From J038 sp036734085 (GTDB lineage: Bacteria > Chloroflexota > Anaerolineae > Aggregatilineales > Phototrophicaceae): DNA of 8,519 nucleotides. Below are positions 1-7,102 of the stretch, piece after piece. The notes beneath the pieces were generated by a model. That model did no database searches, had not been told where the DNA came from, and saw only the letters and a list, made by a program, of their open reading frames with translations. Position numbers and translations under genes: made by a program. The stretch lies in contig DAIMZF010000145.1 in the NCBI GenBank assembly GCA_036734085.1, positions 1 to 8,519 on the forward strand, read 5' to 3'. Within the stretch, counting starts at the first letter, position 1; every line of letters begins with the position of its first letter.

Positions 1-2
1 TA

Positions 3-1748
3 AGTATTCTTTTAACCGTACTTATGCTGATGGTAGGCTCAATGTTTGCCACCGTCTCCGCCCAGGATGACGCCCCCGATGGCGTATGGTTGGGGACATG
101 GCCTTACCGTCTGCCGCCGGATCATCACTTTAACGCCTACGCCGATGGTGGCCCTAATACAAATCTTGGTAACGTCTACCGCGAGATGGTCGAACTTGCT
201 CCGGCCTTCTACCTGTGGGCGGATAACAGCTATGTTGGTATTTTGGCAGAAAGCTGGGGCTTTTCCGAAGACGGTAGCGCCTATGAGCTAACACTCCGCA
301 CCGATGCGACATGGAGCAATGGCGACACCCTGAACGCAGACGATGTGATTGCGACCTATGCGCTGGGGCGTCTGGTTGGCTGGAGCCAATTTGACTTCAT
401 CAATGTTGTTGAGAAATTAGATGACTTTAGCGTCCGCTTTAACTTTGTTGATGAGCCTTCTTTGCTGGCGGAACAACTGATTCTCCGTGAGCCGCTTGTT
501 GCTCGCGCCACTTACGGCGACTTTGCAGAGCAAGCATTGGCGCTCTTTGAGACTGACGCCACCCGTGATTCTGACGAGTGGAGCGCCTTGTTAGCGGAAC
601 TGCGCGAATATCGCCCATCAGAATACGTAGCGAGTGGCCCGTATACCTACGACTTAAGCGCAGTAGGCGACAGCTACCTGACGCTTTCCTGGCATGGCAA
701 TAGTGTCTTCTCCGACAGTGTACAGTTTGGGGAGCTTCGCCTTTGGGCGGGTGAAACAGACTCCACGACACCGCTTGTTCTCAGTGGCGAGATTGCACAC
801 TCCACAAACGTTTATCCGCCAGCAGTGGTCGAGAGCTTCCAGGCTTCCGGGCTGGAGATCGTAACGATCCCGCGTGGTTATGGGCCGGCGATGCTCTTCA
901 ACTGGAATGTTTCCCCATGGGACATAGTAGAAGTACGCCAGGCGGTCGCGCTGGTTATCGAGCGTGATCAAAACGCCTTCCTGACCAACGGTCTTGGCGG
1001 CATCGGCACAGAATTCATGTCCGGTATTCTGGATGGTAACGTCGGCACGTTGTTAAGCCAGGATGTTATCGACCAGCTTGATCGTTATGAATTCGACCTG
1101 TCCCGTGCTGAAGACCTGATGGAAAGTGCGGGCTTTAGCCGTGATGCAAACGGCATCTGGGCGGATGCAGATGGCAATACCATCAGTGCAGAGTGGATTA
1201 TCCCGGCAGAATTTGCCGACTTTGCGGGTGCTTCGCAAGATGCCATCGCGCAAATGAACGAATTCGGCTTTGACATCAGTGCGCGTGCTATCCCCTGGCA
1301 AGAAGTGCCGGAAAACCTCCGCAATAACACGTTTGAATTGAGCGTGTGGAGCTGGGGCGCGGCTTCTCCGTTTGCGTCACGTCACTTTAATAACCCGCTT
1401 CAACGTTGGGTAACGGACTTAGACACAGCCACACAACCCGGTCTGGCTATCCCGTTAACGGCTTACCCCTATAACGGTGAAACTGTAGACCTGGACGCGC
1501 TAATCCGTAATATGAACGCCGGTGTGGATTTAGAGGTACAGGTTGAGCGTGCGGGCGAAGTTGCCCTTATCGTCAACCAAACCATGCCTTACATTCCCTT
1601 GAATGTTATCCTCAGCGCGGAACCGTTTAATACTAACTTGATTAGTGGCTTGCCGAGCATGGATGACCCCATTATGCTCAACCCAACCGGGCGCGACCAC
1701 TTCATCAAATACTACATCCTGACGGGTGTGCTTGGCCCGGCACAATAA
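3..1748 (+). CDS. Family-5 extracellular solute-binding protein of an ABC importer (5' end outside window)
   Basis: This is the secreted binding protein that captures the substrate and delivers it to the permeases encoded downstream. The frame is open from the first full codon, and an ATG exists at 24. However, no ribosome binding site precedes 24, and the upstream codons (SILLTVL) continue a hydrophobic signal-peptide core, so the true start and its basic N-region are probably before the window. The likely signal peptidase I site is VSA|QDD, between bases 62 and 63. I see no lipobox cysteine, so it may not be a lipoprotein. Family-5 (SBP_bac_5) hallmarks are LAESWGFSEDG followed by WSNGDTLNADDV (about 243-350) and SGPYTYD (about 633-653). 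The visible 581 residues match the family's usual 500-600. Family-5 proteins bind peptides, nickel, or oligosaccharides including chitobiose, and sequence alone does not settle which. The gene context favours an amino-sugar oligosaccharide (inference). Confidence 0.9.
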   Translation, partial: SILLTVLMLMVGSMFATVSAQDDAPDGVWLGTWPYRLPPDHHFNAYADGGPNTNLGNVYREMVELAPAFYLWADNSYVGILAESWGFSEDGSAYELTLRTDATWSNGDTLNADDVIATYALGRLVGWSQFDFINVVEKLDDFSVRFNFVDEPSLLAEQLILREPLVARATYGDFAEQALALFETDATRDSDEWSALLAELREYRPSEYVASGPYTYDLSAVGDSYLTLSWHGNSVFSDSVQFGELRLWAGETDSTTPLVLSGEIAHSTNVYPPAVVESFQASGLEIVTIPRGYGPAMLFNWNVSPWDIVEVRQAVALVIERDQNAFLTNGLGGIGTEFMSGILDGNVGTLLSQDVIDQLDRYEFDLSRAEDLMESAGFSRDANGIWADADGNTISAEWIIPAEFADFAGASQDAIAQMNEFGFDISARAIPWQEVPENLRNNTFELSVWSWGAASPFASRHFNNPLQRWVTDLDTATQPGLAIPLTAYPYNGETVDLDALIRNMNAGVDLEVQVERAGEVALIVNQTMPYIPLNVILSAEPFNTNLISGLPSMDDPIMLNPTGRDHFIKYYILTGVLGPAQ

Positions 1749-1762
1749 GTTTTTTAGTTTTA

Positions 1763-1794
1763 AACAGGGCGTACTCTCATCGGTGCGCCCTGTT
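1763..1794 (+). terminator. Intercistronic hairpin after the binding-protein gene (attenuator or mRNA-stabilising stem)
   Basis: The arms AACAGGGCG (1763-1771) and CGCCCTGTT (1786-1794) are perfect reverse complements. Pairing can continue inward with A-T, C-G and two G-U pairs to a 13-pair stem with a six-base loop, CTCATC (1776-1781). The downstream bases GTCATAAAAT are not a U-tract, so this is a poor classical terminator. The T-rich run lies before the stem instead (1750-1761). It sits between the binding-protein stop and the first permease. There it could protect the upstream mRNA 3' end or partly stop transcription, giving more binding protein than permease. The pairing is seen directly; the role is inferred. 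Confidence 0.6.
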
Positions 1795-1818
1795 GTCATA
1801 AAATCGCAAAAATGCCTT

Positions 1819-1825
1819 GGAGAGG
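1819..1825 (+). promoter_or_regulatory. Ribosome binding site fixing the permease start at 1837
   Basis: GGAGAGG lies 11 bases before ATG 1837. The same frame is open back to an ATG at 1726, but that start would overlap the binding-protein gene, lie upstream of the hairpin, and add 37 residues with no transporter character. This site therefore decides for 1837, although the spacing is slightly long. Confidence 0.6.
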
Positions 1826-1836
1826 TCGCAAGTAGG

Positions 1837-2916
1837 ATGGACGCAATCGCAACGGGTCACGCAATTGATGATGAAATGATAGGTGGTAATAAACAGCCTA
1901 GAAAAGACTTCACGAAATCATATACGTTTAGGGTCATTGTTCAGGGCATCATCACCATCTGGGCGGCGACGACCTTCACATTTTTCTTGGTTCGCTTGTT
2001 GCCTGGCAACCCTGTTTCAATCAGGATTGATCAATTGATGCAACAGGGTTATACGTTCGAGGAAGCCCGCAACCAGGCGGCGACACTCTACGACTTCAAC
2101 CCGGATGAGCCAGTTATTCAGCAATATGTGGATTATCTGGGCAAACTCATTCGCGGAGATTTGGGTGTATCCATTACGTCTGCCGGAACACCTGTGCGCG
2201 ACCAGATTTTACGCTTCCTCCCATGGACGATTATCTCGGTGGGGTCGGCGTTGTTAATTAGCTTTAGCATCGGTATTTTAATGGGAATTATCATCGCGTA
2301 TTGGCGCGGTGGCTTGCTAGATAACATCATCACGACAATAGCGTCTATTCTTTCTGGCATCCCGGATTACGTCTACGCCATCCTGATTATTTTGGTGGCA
2401 GGGGTGCAATTGCAATGGTTTAATGTGGGCGAAATGCGCGGTGGGGTTGATCAAGGCATCGAGGCAGGCTTCACAATTGAATACATCTCCAGCGTGATTA
2501 AACATGCTTTACTGCCCATTATCACCTATGTGCTGGCGACTGTGGGTGTGTGGACGCTTTCCATGAAAAGTAGCACGATTTCCGTATTGGGTGAGGACTA
2601 CATCAACGTGGCGAAGGCACGCGGCTTGTCAGAGCGCCGCATCATCACCGCCTATGTTGGGCGTAATGCCATGTTGCCGCTTGTCACCCGGTTGGCTATC
2701 AGCATCGGCTTTGTGCTGAGTGGTAGCGTAATTGTGGAACGCTTCTTTGAATATCCCGGCTTGGGCTTGCAGTTGGCACGAGCTGTTGGTGCGCGTGATT
2801 ATACGACAATGCAGGGCATCTTCCTTGTCATTACGATTGGTGTGATTGTGTCAAATATTCTTGCGGATTTGGCGCTTGGTTTACTCGACCCGCGTGTGAG
2901 CCTGGAGGAACAATAG
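1837..2916 (+). CDS. ABC importer inner-membrane permease, DppB/OppB type
   Basis: This is one of the two membrane subunits forming the import channel. With the start at 1837 it has 359 residues; ATG 1876 is a weaker alternative (346 residues). Features in order are a short polar N-terminus, membrane helix 1 (about 31-53) ending in the family-typical LLPGNP, GDLGVSI (107-113), and helices at about 130-155, 162-190, 222-242, 281-302 and 328-350. The cytoplasmic EAA loop, which couples to an ATPase, reads DYINVAKARGLSERR (254-268) and keeps its glycine (263). The end carries ERFFEYPGLG (301-310) and LLDPRV, both standard for DppB-like proteins. The 88-base gap before it is the largest in the cluster. 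Its stop is one base before the next start. Family assignment is secure; the substrate is not readable from this subunit. Confidence 0.93.
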   Translation: MDAIATGHAIDDEMIGGNKQPRKDFTKSYTFRVIVQGIITIWAATTFTFFLVRLLPGNPVSIRIDQLMQQGYTFEEARNQAATLYDFNPDEPVIQQYVDYLGKLIRGDLGVSITSAGTPVRDQILRFLPWTIISVGSALLISFSIGILMGIIIAYWRGGLLDNIITTIASILSGIPDYVYAILIILVAGVQLQWFNVGEMRGGVDQGIEAGFTIEYISSVIKHALLPIITYVLATVGVWTLSMKSSTISVLGEDYINVAKARGLSERRIITAYVGRNAMLPLVTRLAISIGFVLSGSVIVERFFEYPGLGLQLARAVGARDYTTMQGIFLVITIGVIVSNILADLALGLLDPRVSLEEQ

Positions 2917-2917
2917 T

Positions 2918-4105
2918 ATGATTGGGTTTGAAACAGTCGCTTCTCCGGTTGGCTTACTGATTGGCGCGGTGTGTGGGCTTATCCCGTTGTATATCGGCGT
3001 GCGTTACGGCCATATCCGGCCTGGCATTATGGGCTTCTTCGTGTGTTTACTCAGTGGTTTCGCCTGCGGTTTTTTGGGCGGTGTACCGATGATTCTCTTG
3101 ACGACATCCGTTGTGTTTTCTCATGTTTACGTTAACCGCCAAGACCCGTTTACATCACGGCAGTCTTTGGAAGAAGTCAACTTCGAGGAAACGACCGCAG
3201 AATATGTCCTGCGGATGATGGCCGCTTTAGGACGCACTATCCGAGCAATGACTGTCGGCCTAGTCCGTAATAAGGGCGGATTCATCGGCTTTTTGGGTAT
3301 CTCGTTTTTTGCGATTATGTCCATATTCGGGCCTTTGGTGGTGGAATACGAAGGCCGTCCGCAGATGAGCCGACGCGAACCCGGCGCACAGACTTTGTTT
3401 CAACCGCCTTCACAGGAATTCCCGCTTGGGCTGGATTGGCAAGGCCGCGATATTCTCTCTCATATTGTTTACGGTGGGCGCACGCTGATTATTACATCTG
3501 TGCAAGCCGGGATTATGGCGACCGTTGTCGCAGTAGCGTTTGGCTCTTTGGCGGCGTTGCTCGGCGGCATGGTAGACCAGCTTTTATCTGCCTTGTCTAA
3601 CTTTATCCTGACTATTCCGCAATTTCCGTTGTTATTGGTGCTTGCCAGTATCCTGACGTTTAACAGTAATTTTATGCTGGCTGTTTTGTTGGCATCGCTC
3701 AGTTGGCCTTCCTTGATGCGGGCGGTACGGGCGCAAGTGCTCAGTTTGCGGGAACGTGATTATGTTGAAGCCGCTATCACGCTGGATTTAGGGCTGTATC
3801 ATATCATCATGCGCGAAGTCTTCCCGAATATGGTGAGCTACATTGCCATCAACTTTATCTTCGCCATTCGTGCGGCGATGTATGCGTTGGTCGGTCTGGT
3901 GATTTTGGGGATGGTTCCCCTGCGTGAGCCGGACTGGGGAATCATGATTTGGAATGCACAAAGTCGCGGCGCATTTTATAACCCAAATGCCATTATGATG
4001 GCGATGGCTCCGATTATTGCGATTGCGGTCTTCCAACTATCGCTAATTCTGTTTACGCGGTCATTGGAAGAAATCTTCAACCCGCGCTTACGTCGTGGCC
4101 TATAA
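2918..4105 (+). CDS. ABC importer inner-membrane permease, DppC/OppC type, with extra N-terminal membrane region
   Basis: This is the second channel subunit, pairing with the DppB-like protein. The start is supported by GGAGG at 2904-2908, nine bases upstream. The 395 residues exceed the 280-310 typical of DppC. The surplus is a glycine-rich hydrophobic region with perhaps three helices (about 11-31, 36-53, 54-72) and a charged linker (73-115), before the normal first helix (about 120-143). The core is standard: PLGLDWQGRDILS (169-181), helices near 188-216, 224-247, 251-265, 305-332 and 358-380, and EPDWGIMI (337-344). The EAA loop, ERDYVEAAITLD onward (279-304), has Asp290 where the family normally has the conserved glycine. 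The protein ends in NPRLRRGL. Family membership is clear; the function of the N-terminal addition is unknown. Confidence 0.92.
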   Translation: MIGFETVASPVGLLIGAVCGLIPLYIGVRYGHIRPGIMGFFVCLLSGFACGFLGGVPMILLTTSVVFSHVYVNRQDPFTSRQSLEEVNFEETTAEYVLRMMAALGRTIRAMTVGLVRNKGGFIGFLGISFFAIMSIFGPLVVEYEGRPQMSRREPGAQTLFQPPSQEFPLGLDWQGRDILSHIVYGGRTLIITSVQAGIMATVVAVAFGSLAALLGGMVDQLLSALSNFILTIPQFPLLLVLASILTFNSNFMLAVLLASLSWPSLMRAVRAQVLSLRERDYVEAAITLDLGLYHIIMREVFPNMVSYIAINFIFAIRAAMYALVGLVILGMVPLREPDWGIMIWNAQSRGAFYNPNAIMMAMAPIIAIAVFQLSLILFTRSLEEIFNPRLRRGL

Positions 4106-4108
4106 CGC

Positions 4109-4113
4109 GGAGA
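4109..4113 (+). promoter_or_regulatory. Ribosome binding site fixing the first ATPase start at 4122
   Basis: GGAGA lies eight bases before ATG 4122, a good spacing. An in-frame GTG at 4095 would add nine residues (MAYNAEKHA) and overlap the permease gene, but it has no comparable site. ATG 4117 is out of frame and stops within a few codons. Confidence 0.65.
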
Positions 4114-4121
4114 AACATGCT

Positions 4122-5141
4122 ATGTCTATAAATAAAAAAGTCGTCTTGAGCGTTAAAGACCTGACCATGACCTACCTTGCGGACAGAGGGCGTGTGCGTG
4201 CAGTTAACAAGGTGTCATTTGATTTACATGAAGGCGAGACTTTAGCCGTCATCGGGGAAAGTGGATGCGGCAAATCATCACTCAATCTTTCACTTATCCG
4301 GCAGTTACCGCGCACGGCCATCATTGAAAGCGGCGAGATGATTTATACATCACGCTCCGGCCAAAAGATTGATATTCTCGGTCTGCATCGGCGTCAGCTT
4401 CGGCGCTTTTTATGGTCGGAAGTATCGATGGTGTTTCAAGGTGCGCTCAATTCGCTCAATCCCGTTATCCGTATTTCAGATATGGTATATGATACCGGGC
4501 AAGCGCATGGTTTGGATAAAGCGGAGAGCAAAAAGCGGGCGTTGCGCTTGTTCGAGCAAGTCCGGTTGGACGCGATGCGCGTTTTTAATGCGTACCCGCA
4601 CGAGTTAAGCGGCGGGATGCGCCAGCGTGTTTTGTTGGCGCTTAGTCTTATTTTACGTCCGCAAGTGGTCATCATGGATGAGCCGACGACGGCGGTAGAC
4701 ATCCTGACTCAGCGTTCTATCCTGGAAGTGCTTAAAGAACTGCGGATGCAACTTAACTTCAGCATTATCTTCATCAGCCACGACTTAGCCGTTGCCGCCG
4801 AAATCGCGGATACCATCGCCACGATGTATGCTGGTGAATTTGTCGAGATGGGGCCGGTGAAGCAGGTATTTTACAATCCGCGTCATGCTTATACCCTCAG
4901 CTTGCTCAATGCCGCGCCGCGCCTGAGTGTGGGCGCTGAAGAATTACACAGTATCCCCGGCAGTCCACCGGATTTAATCGACCCGCCATCTGGGTGTAAG
5001 TTCCATGAGCGTTGCGCCTTTGCAACTGATATTTGCATGACGACTGTGCCGGAAAAGATAGAGGCCGCGCCGGAGCATATCGTCGCTTGCCACCACAACG
5101 ACTTAATTCGCAAACAACGCGCAGAGGTCATCCATACATGA
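4122..5141 (+). CDS. ABC importer ATPase, DppD/OppD type, with C-terminal four-cysteine motif
   Basis: This is one of two non-identical cytoplasmic ATPases that power the importer. With the start at 4122 it has 339 residues. It has Walker A GESGCGKS (45-52), Q-loop Gln106 within VFQGALNSLNP, signature LSGGM (162-166), Walker B VVIMDEP (182-188, catalytic Glu187), D-loop TTAVD, and switch His220 in ISHD. All ATPase residues are intact. The C-terminal oligopeptide/dipeptide transporter domain includes SIPGSPPDLIDPPSGC and cysteines 292, 298, 305 and 323. In structurally studied Dpp transporters this pattern holds a [4Fe-4S] cluster. The gene starts 16 bases after the DppC-like gene and its stop overlaps the next start. 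The DppD rather than DppF assignment rests on gene order and on the AIIESGEM and PGSPPDL segments. Confidence 0.93.
   Translation: MSINKKVVLSVKDLTMTYLADRGRVRAVNKVSFDLHEGETLAVIGESGCGKSSLNLSLIRQLPRTAIIESGEMIYTSRSGQKIDILGLHRRQLRRFLWSEVSMVFQGALNSLNPVIRISDMVYDTGQAHGLDKAESKKRALRLFEQVRLDAMRVFNAYPHELSGGMRQRVLLALSLILRPQVVIMDEPTTAVDILTQRSILEVLKELRMQLNFSIIFISHDLAVAAEIADTIATMYAGEFVEMGPVKQVFYNPRHAYTLSLLNAAPRLSVGAEELHSIPGSPPDLIDPPSGCKFHERCAFATDICMTTVPEKIEAAPEHIVACHHNDLIRKQRAEVIHT
5123..5127 (+). promoter_or_regulatory. Ribosome binding site for the second ATPase at 5138
   Basis: AGAGG lies ten bases before ATG 5138, inside the end of the preceding gene. The frame could be read from a TTG at 5033, but the 35 added residues lie wholly inside the upstream coding sequence and resemble no ATPase N-terminus. 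The ATGA stop-start overlap (5138-5141) suggests translational coupling of the two ATPases. Confidence 0.6.
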
Positions 5142-6157
5142 GTCAGCAACAACCACCCTTAATCGAACTCCGTCATATTTATCGTTCCTTCGAGAAAAAT
5201 AATGAGGAAATCCCGGTACTACAGGATGTTAACCTGTCTGTTTACCAGAAGGAAGTCTTGTGTTTAGTGGGGGAAAGTGGATGTGGTAAAACGACGACGG
5301 GCAAAATTATCTCCAGCTTACTAGACCCCTCAAGCGGTGAAGTATTGTATGGCGGCCGCCCAATGCGGGACTATAAAGGTCGAGAGTTATCCCAGATGCG
5401 ACGCGGGATGCAACTTGTCCATCAAGACCCGTTCGCATCTCTCAACCCCGCGCATACCATTGGGCAAATTTTAAGCTATCCGCTTAAGCGGCATAAATTG
5501 GTCAAAAGCCGGGTAGAACTTCGCCGCCGCATCTGGGAATTGCTGACATTGGTAGACTTAACCCCACCCGGCGACATCGTAAACAAATATCCGCATCAGC
5601 TAAGTGGCGGCCAGCGCCAACGGGTGAGCATTGCCCGTGCCTTGACTGTTAACCCACGTTTGATTGTTGCTGATGAAGCTGTCAGCATGGTGGATGTAAG
5701 TATTCGTATTGGCATCCTGAAGATGCTCCATAATTTACGCGATATGTTGAATGTGTCGATTGTGCTCATCACCCATGACCTGGCGCTTGCGAAGTATTTT
5801 GCATGGGAAGGGCGCATTGCGGTGATGTACTTAGGCCGCATTGTGGAAATTGGCCGCACACAGGATGTGATTGCTAATCCGTCGCATCCTTACACCCGCG
5901 CGTTGCTTTCCGCCGTGCCGGAAGCCGACCCTGACATCACCCGTAGCAAAGAACCGATGAAATTACGCTCCGATGAAATCCCAAATTTAAGTGCTATCCC
6001 GCCCGGGTGCGCGTTTCATCCCCGCTGTCCGTTTCATCAACCGGGTTTTTGTGATGTCGCACGACCGAAACTGGGCTATGCGGATAATTTTAATCAAGAT
6101 GTTGCCTGCCTGCCGTTGAACACAGGCGGTAGATTGGTGGAATATGGGACAACATGA
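5138..6157 (+). CDS. ABC importer ATPase, DppF/OppF type, with C-terminal four-cysteine motif
   Basis: This is the partner ATPase, also 339 residues, expected to form a heterodimer with the upstream one. It has Walker A GESGCGKT (45-52), Q-loop Gln96 in HQDPFASLNP (very typical of DppF), signature LSGGQ (155-159), Walker B LIVADE with Glu180, and switch His213 in ITHD. After the catalytic glutamate the usual DEP reads DEA, and the D-loop is SMVD rather than SALD. Both are tolerated variants, and all catalytic residues remain. The C-terminus has cysteines 291, 297, 305 and 324 (GCAFHPRCPFH...FC...AC), the same iron-sulfur type pattern as its partner. The gene overlaps the upstream stop by four bases and overlaps the following small gene by 14. 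The start at 5138 gives the normal N-terminus PLIELRHIYRSF. Confidence 0.93.
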   Translation: MSQQQPPLIELRHIYRSFEKNNEEIPVLQDVNLSVYQKEVLCLVGESGCGKTTTGKIISSLLDPSSGEVLYGGRPMRDYKGRELSQMRRGMQLVHQDPFASLNPAHTIGQILSYPLKRHKLVKSRVELRRRIWELLTLVDLTPPGDIVNKYPHQLSGGQRQRVSIARALTVNPRLIVADEAVSMVDVSIRIGILKMLHNLRDMLNVSIVLITHDLALAKYFAWEGRIAVMYLGRIVEIGRTQDVIANPSHPYTRALLSAVPEADPDITRSKEPMKLRSDEIPNLSAIPPGCAFHPRCPFHQPGFCDVARPKLGYADNFNQDVACLPLNTGGRLVEYGTT

Positions 6158-6326
6158 CGCTCTGCGCGGGTTTCTGCAAATTGGTTTTTTCATCTTTGCG
6201 GCAGGGGCTTGCACGGCTTTTTTGTTACCTCGTGATAGTGGAGAGTTTATCGTCAGCATCTGTGGCAGTCTAATTGGCCTTGTCTTGATTCTTGGCGTTT
6301 TGTTGATGTGGCGATTGATGAAATAG
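6144..6326 (+). CDS. Small two-helix membrane protein, function unknown
   Basis: I do not recognise this 60-residue protein. It has two hydrophobic segments, about residues 10-28 (FLQIGFFIFAAGACTAFLL) and 35-57, joined by a short polar turn (PRDSGE), with a basic end (WRLMK). It is predicted to be a helical hairpin in the inner membrane with no catalytic motif. The start overlaps the end of the ATPase gene by 14 bases. A GGTGG at 6136-6140 lies only three bases before the ATG, a poor spacing, so coupling to ATPase translation is more likely than independent initiation. Its stop is ten bases before the regulator start, so it fills the gap almost exactly, which supports a real gene. A competing 39-codon frame from ATG 6154 uses the ATGA overlap but gives a less convincing product. 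It could be an accessory subunit of the transporter (inference). Confidence 0.6.
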   Translation: MGQHDALRGFLQIGFFIFAAGACTAFLLPRDSGEFIVSICGSLIGLVLILGVLLMWRLMK

Positions 6327-6336
6327 AGGCGTCATC

Positions 6337-7077
6337 ATGCTAAAAATTGGTTCATCTAAGCCATATTACGAACAGATAAAAGAATATATTTTATATAAAA
6401 TCAATACGGGTGACTTAAAACCGCACACGCAAATTCCGTCCGAGCGTATGTTGTCGGAGCAGTTTGGCGTTAGCCGTTTGACGGTCAGCAAAGCCATTAA
6501 AGAACTGGTGATTGAAGGCAAACTCTATACCCAAGTTGGCAAGGGAACATTTGTCAATGATGCGCCTATTCATCAAATGCTTGACCGCCTCACCAGCTTT
6601 TCCGAAGAGATGAGCCAGCTAGGGCATAGCCCAAGTAGCCGCGTATTGCAAAAAGGGATTATCCCAGCGACAGAACGCCTTGCTCAATGGCTGGATGTGC
6701 CGATTGGTGTCTCGCTGGTATTGCTTAAGCGTGCGCGTCTTGCGGATTTGCAAACTGTCGCATTGGAGACTACATATCTCATTGCGGATTATTGTGATCG
6801 CATCTTAGACCTTCACGATTTTTCGCATGAGTCACTTTATGAAGTTTTGCGGACAAACTATCACGTTCGCCTGACGTATGCGGAGCAAGAGCTAGAAGCG
6901 CGGCTTCCGACGCCTGAAGAAGCACAAATGCTTCAAATTGAAACGTCTGTCCCCATCTTACACATTGACCGTGTGACTTACATCGACACAGACCGACCCA
7001 TTGAATATGTTGAATCCGCGTATCGTGGGGATAGGTATAAATTCCGCGCACGCTTAATGGGGCTGGCTTCCCCATAA
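6337..7077 (+). CDS. GntR-family transcriptional regulator, HutC subfamily with UTRA sensor domain (NagR/DasR-like)
   Basis: This is a DNA-binding regulator of 246 residues, the family's usual size. AGAGG (6325-6329) lies seven bases before the ATG. The N-terminal winged helix (about 9-74) has IPSERMLSEQFGVSRLTVSK, the GntR recognition region, and the wing VGKGTFV. The UTRA domain (about 85-240) opens with LTSFSEEMSQLGHSPSSRVL and ends with PIEYVESAYRGDRYKF. Residues Arg132, Arg134, Glu144, Glu226 and Tyr229 sit where UTRA proteins of the NagR type hold a sugar-phosphate ligand. This positional match was judged by eye. Such regulators are mostly repressors released by GlcN-6-P or GlcNAc-6-P, and others in the subfamily sense other ligands. 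Its place between the transporter and a NagZ-like gene suggests it controls this cluster and itself. No convincing operator is visible, and the promoter before the binding-protein gene lies outside the window. Confidence 0.92.
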   Translation: MLKIGSSKPYYEQIKEYILYKINTGDLKPHTQIPSERMLSEQFGVSRLTVSKAIKELVIEGKLYTQVGKGTFVNDAPIHQMLDRLTSFSEEMSQLGHSPSSRVLQKGIIPATERLAQWLDVPIGVSLVLLKRARLADLQTVALETTYLIADYCDRILDLHDFSHESLYEVLRTNYHVRLTYAEQELEARLPTPEEAQMLQIETSVPILHIDRVTYIDTDRPIEYVESAYRGDRYKFRARLMGLASP

Positions 7078-7102
7078 AACACACATGAGGATAATAACCA
7101 AC

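Noticed and set aside
439..1799. Several open frames on the - strand opposite the binding-protein gene
   Set aside because: They are antisense to a clear coding sequence, overlap one another, have no recognisable domains, and show the composition expected of reverse-strand shadows.
1726..1836. Upstream extension of the DppB-like permease frame to ATG 1726
   Set aside because: It would overlap the binding-protein gene and run through the hairpin, and its residues have no transporter character. A ribosome binding site supports 1837.
1796..1836. Possible promoter before the DppB-like gene (TAAAAT at 1799-1804)
   Set aside because: No acceptable -35 box lies about 17 bases upstream; that position falls inside the hairpin. 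Read-through from the binding-protein gene is simpler.
4484..4496. GGTAT-ATG-ATACC palindrome, reminiscent of NagR-type operators (GGTATA core)
   Set aside because: It lies in the middle of the first ATPase gene, encoding MVYDT, with no promoter nearby and no second copy seen. A 5+3+5 palindrome is expected by chance in a window of this size.
5033..5137. Upstream extension of the second ATPase to TTG 5033
   Set aside because: It is entirely inside the first ATPase's cysteine-motif coding region. ATG 5138 with the ATGA overlap gives the normal N-terminus.
6154..6273. Short 39-codon frame starting at the ATGA overlap after the second ATPase
   Set aside because: The overlap type is attractive, but the product has no coherent pattern and ends well before the regulator. 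The 60-residue frame from 6144 gives a clean two-helix protein that fills the gap.
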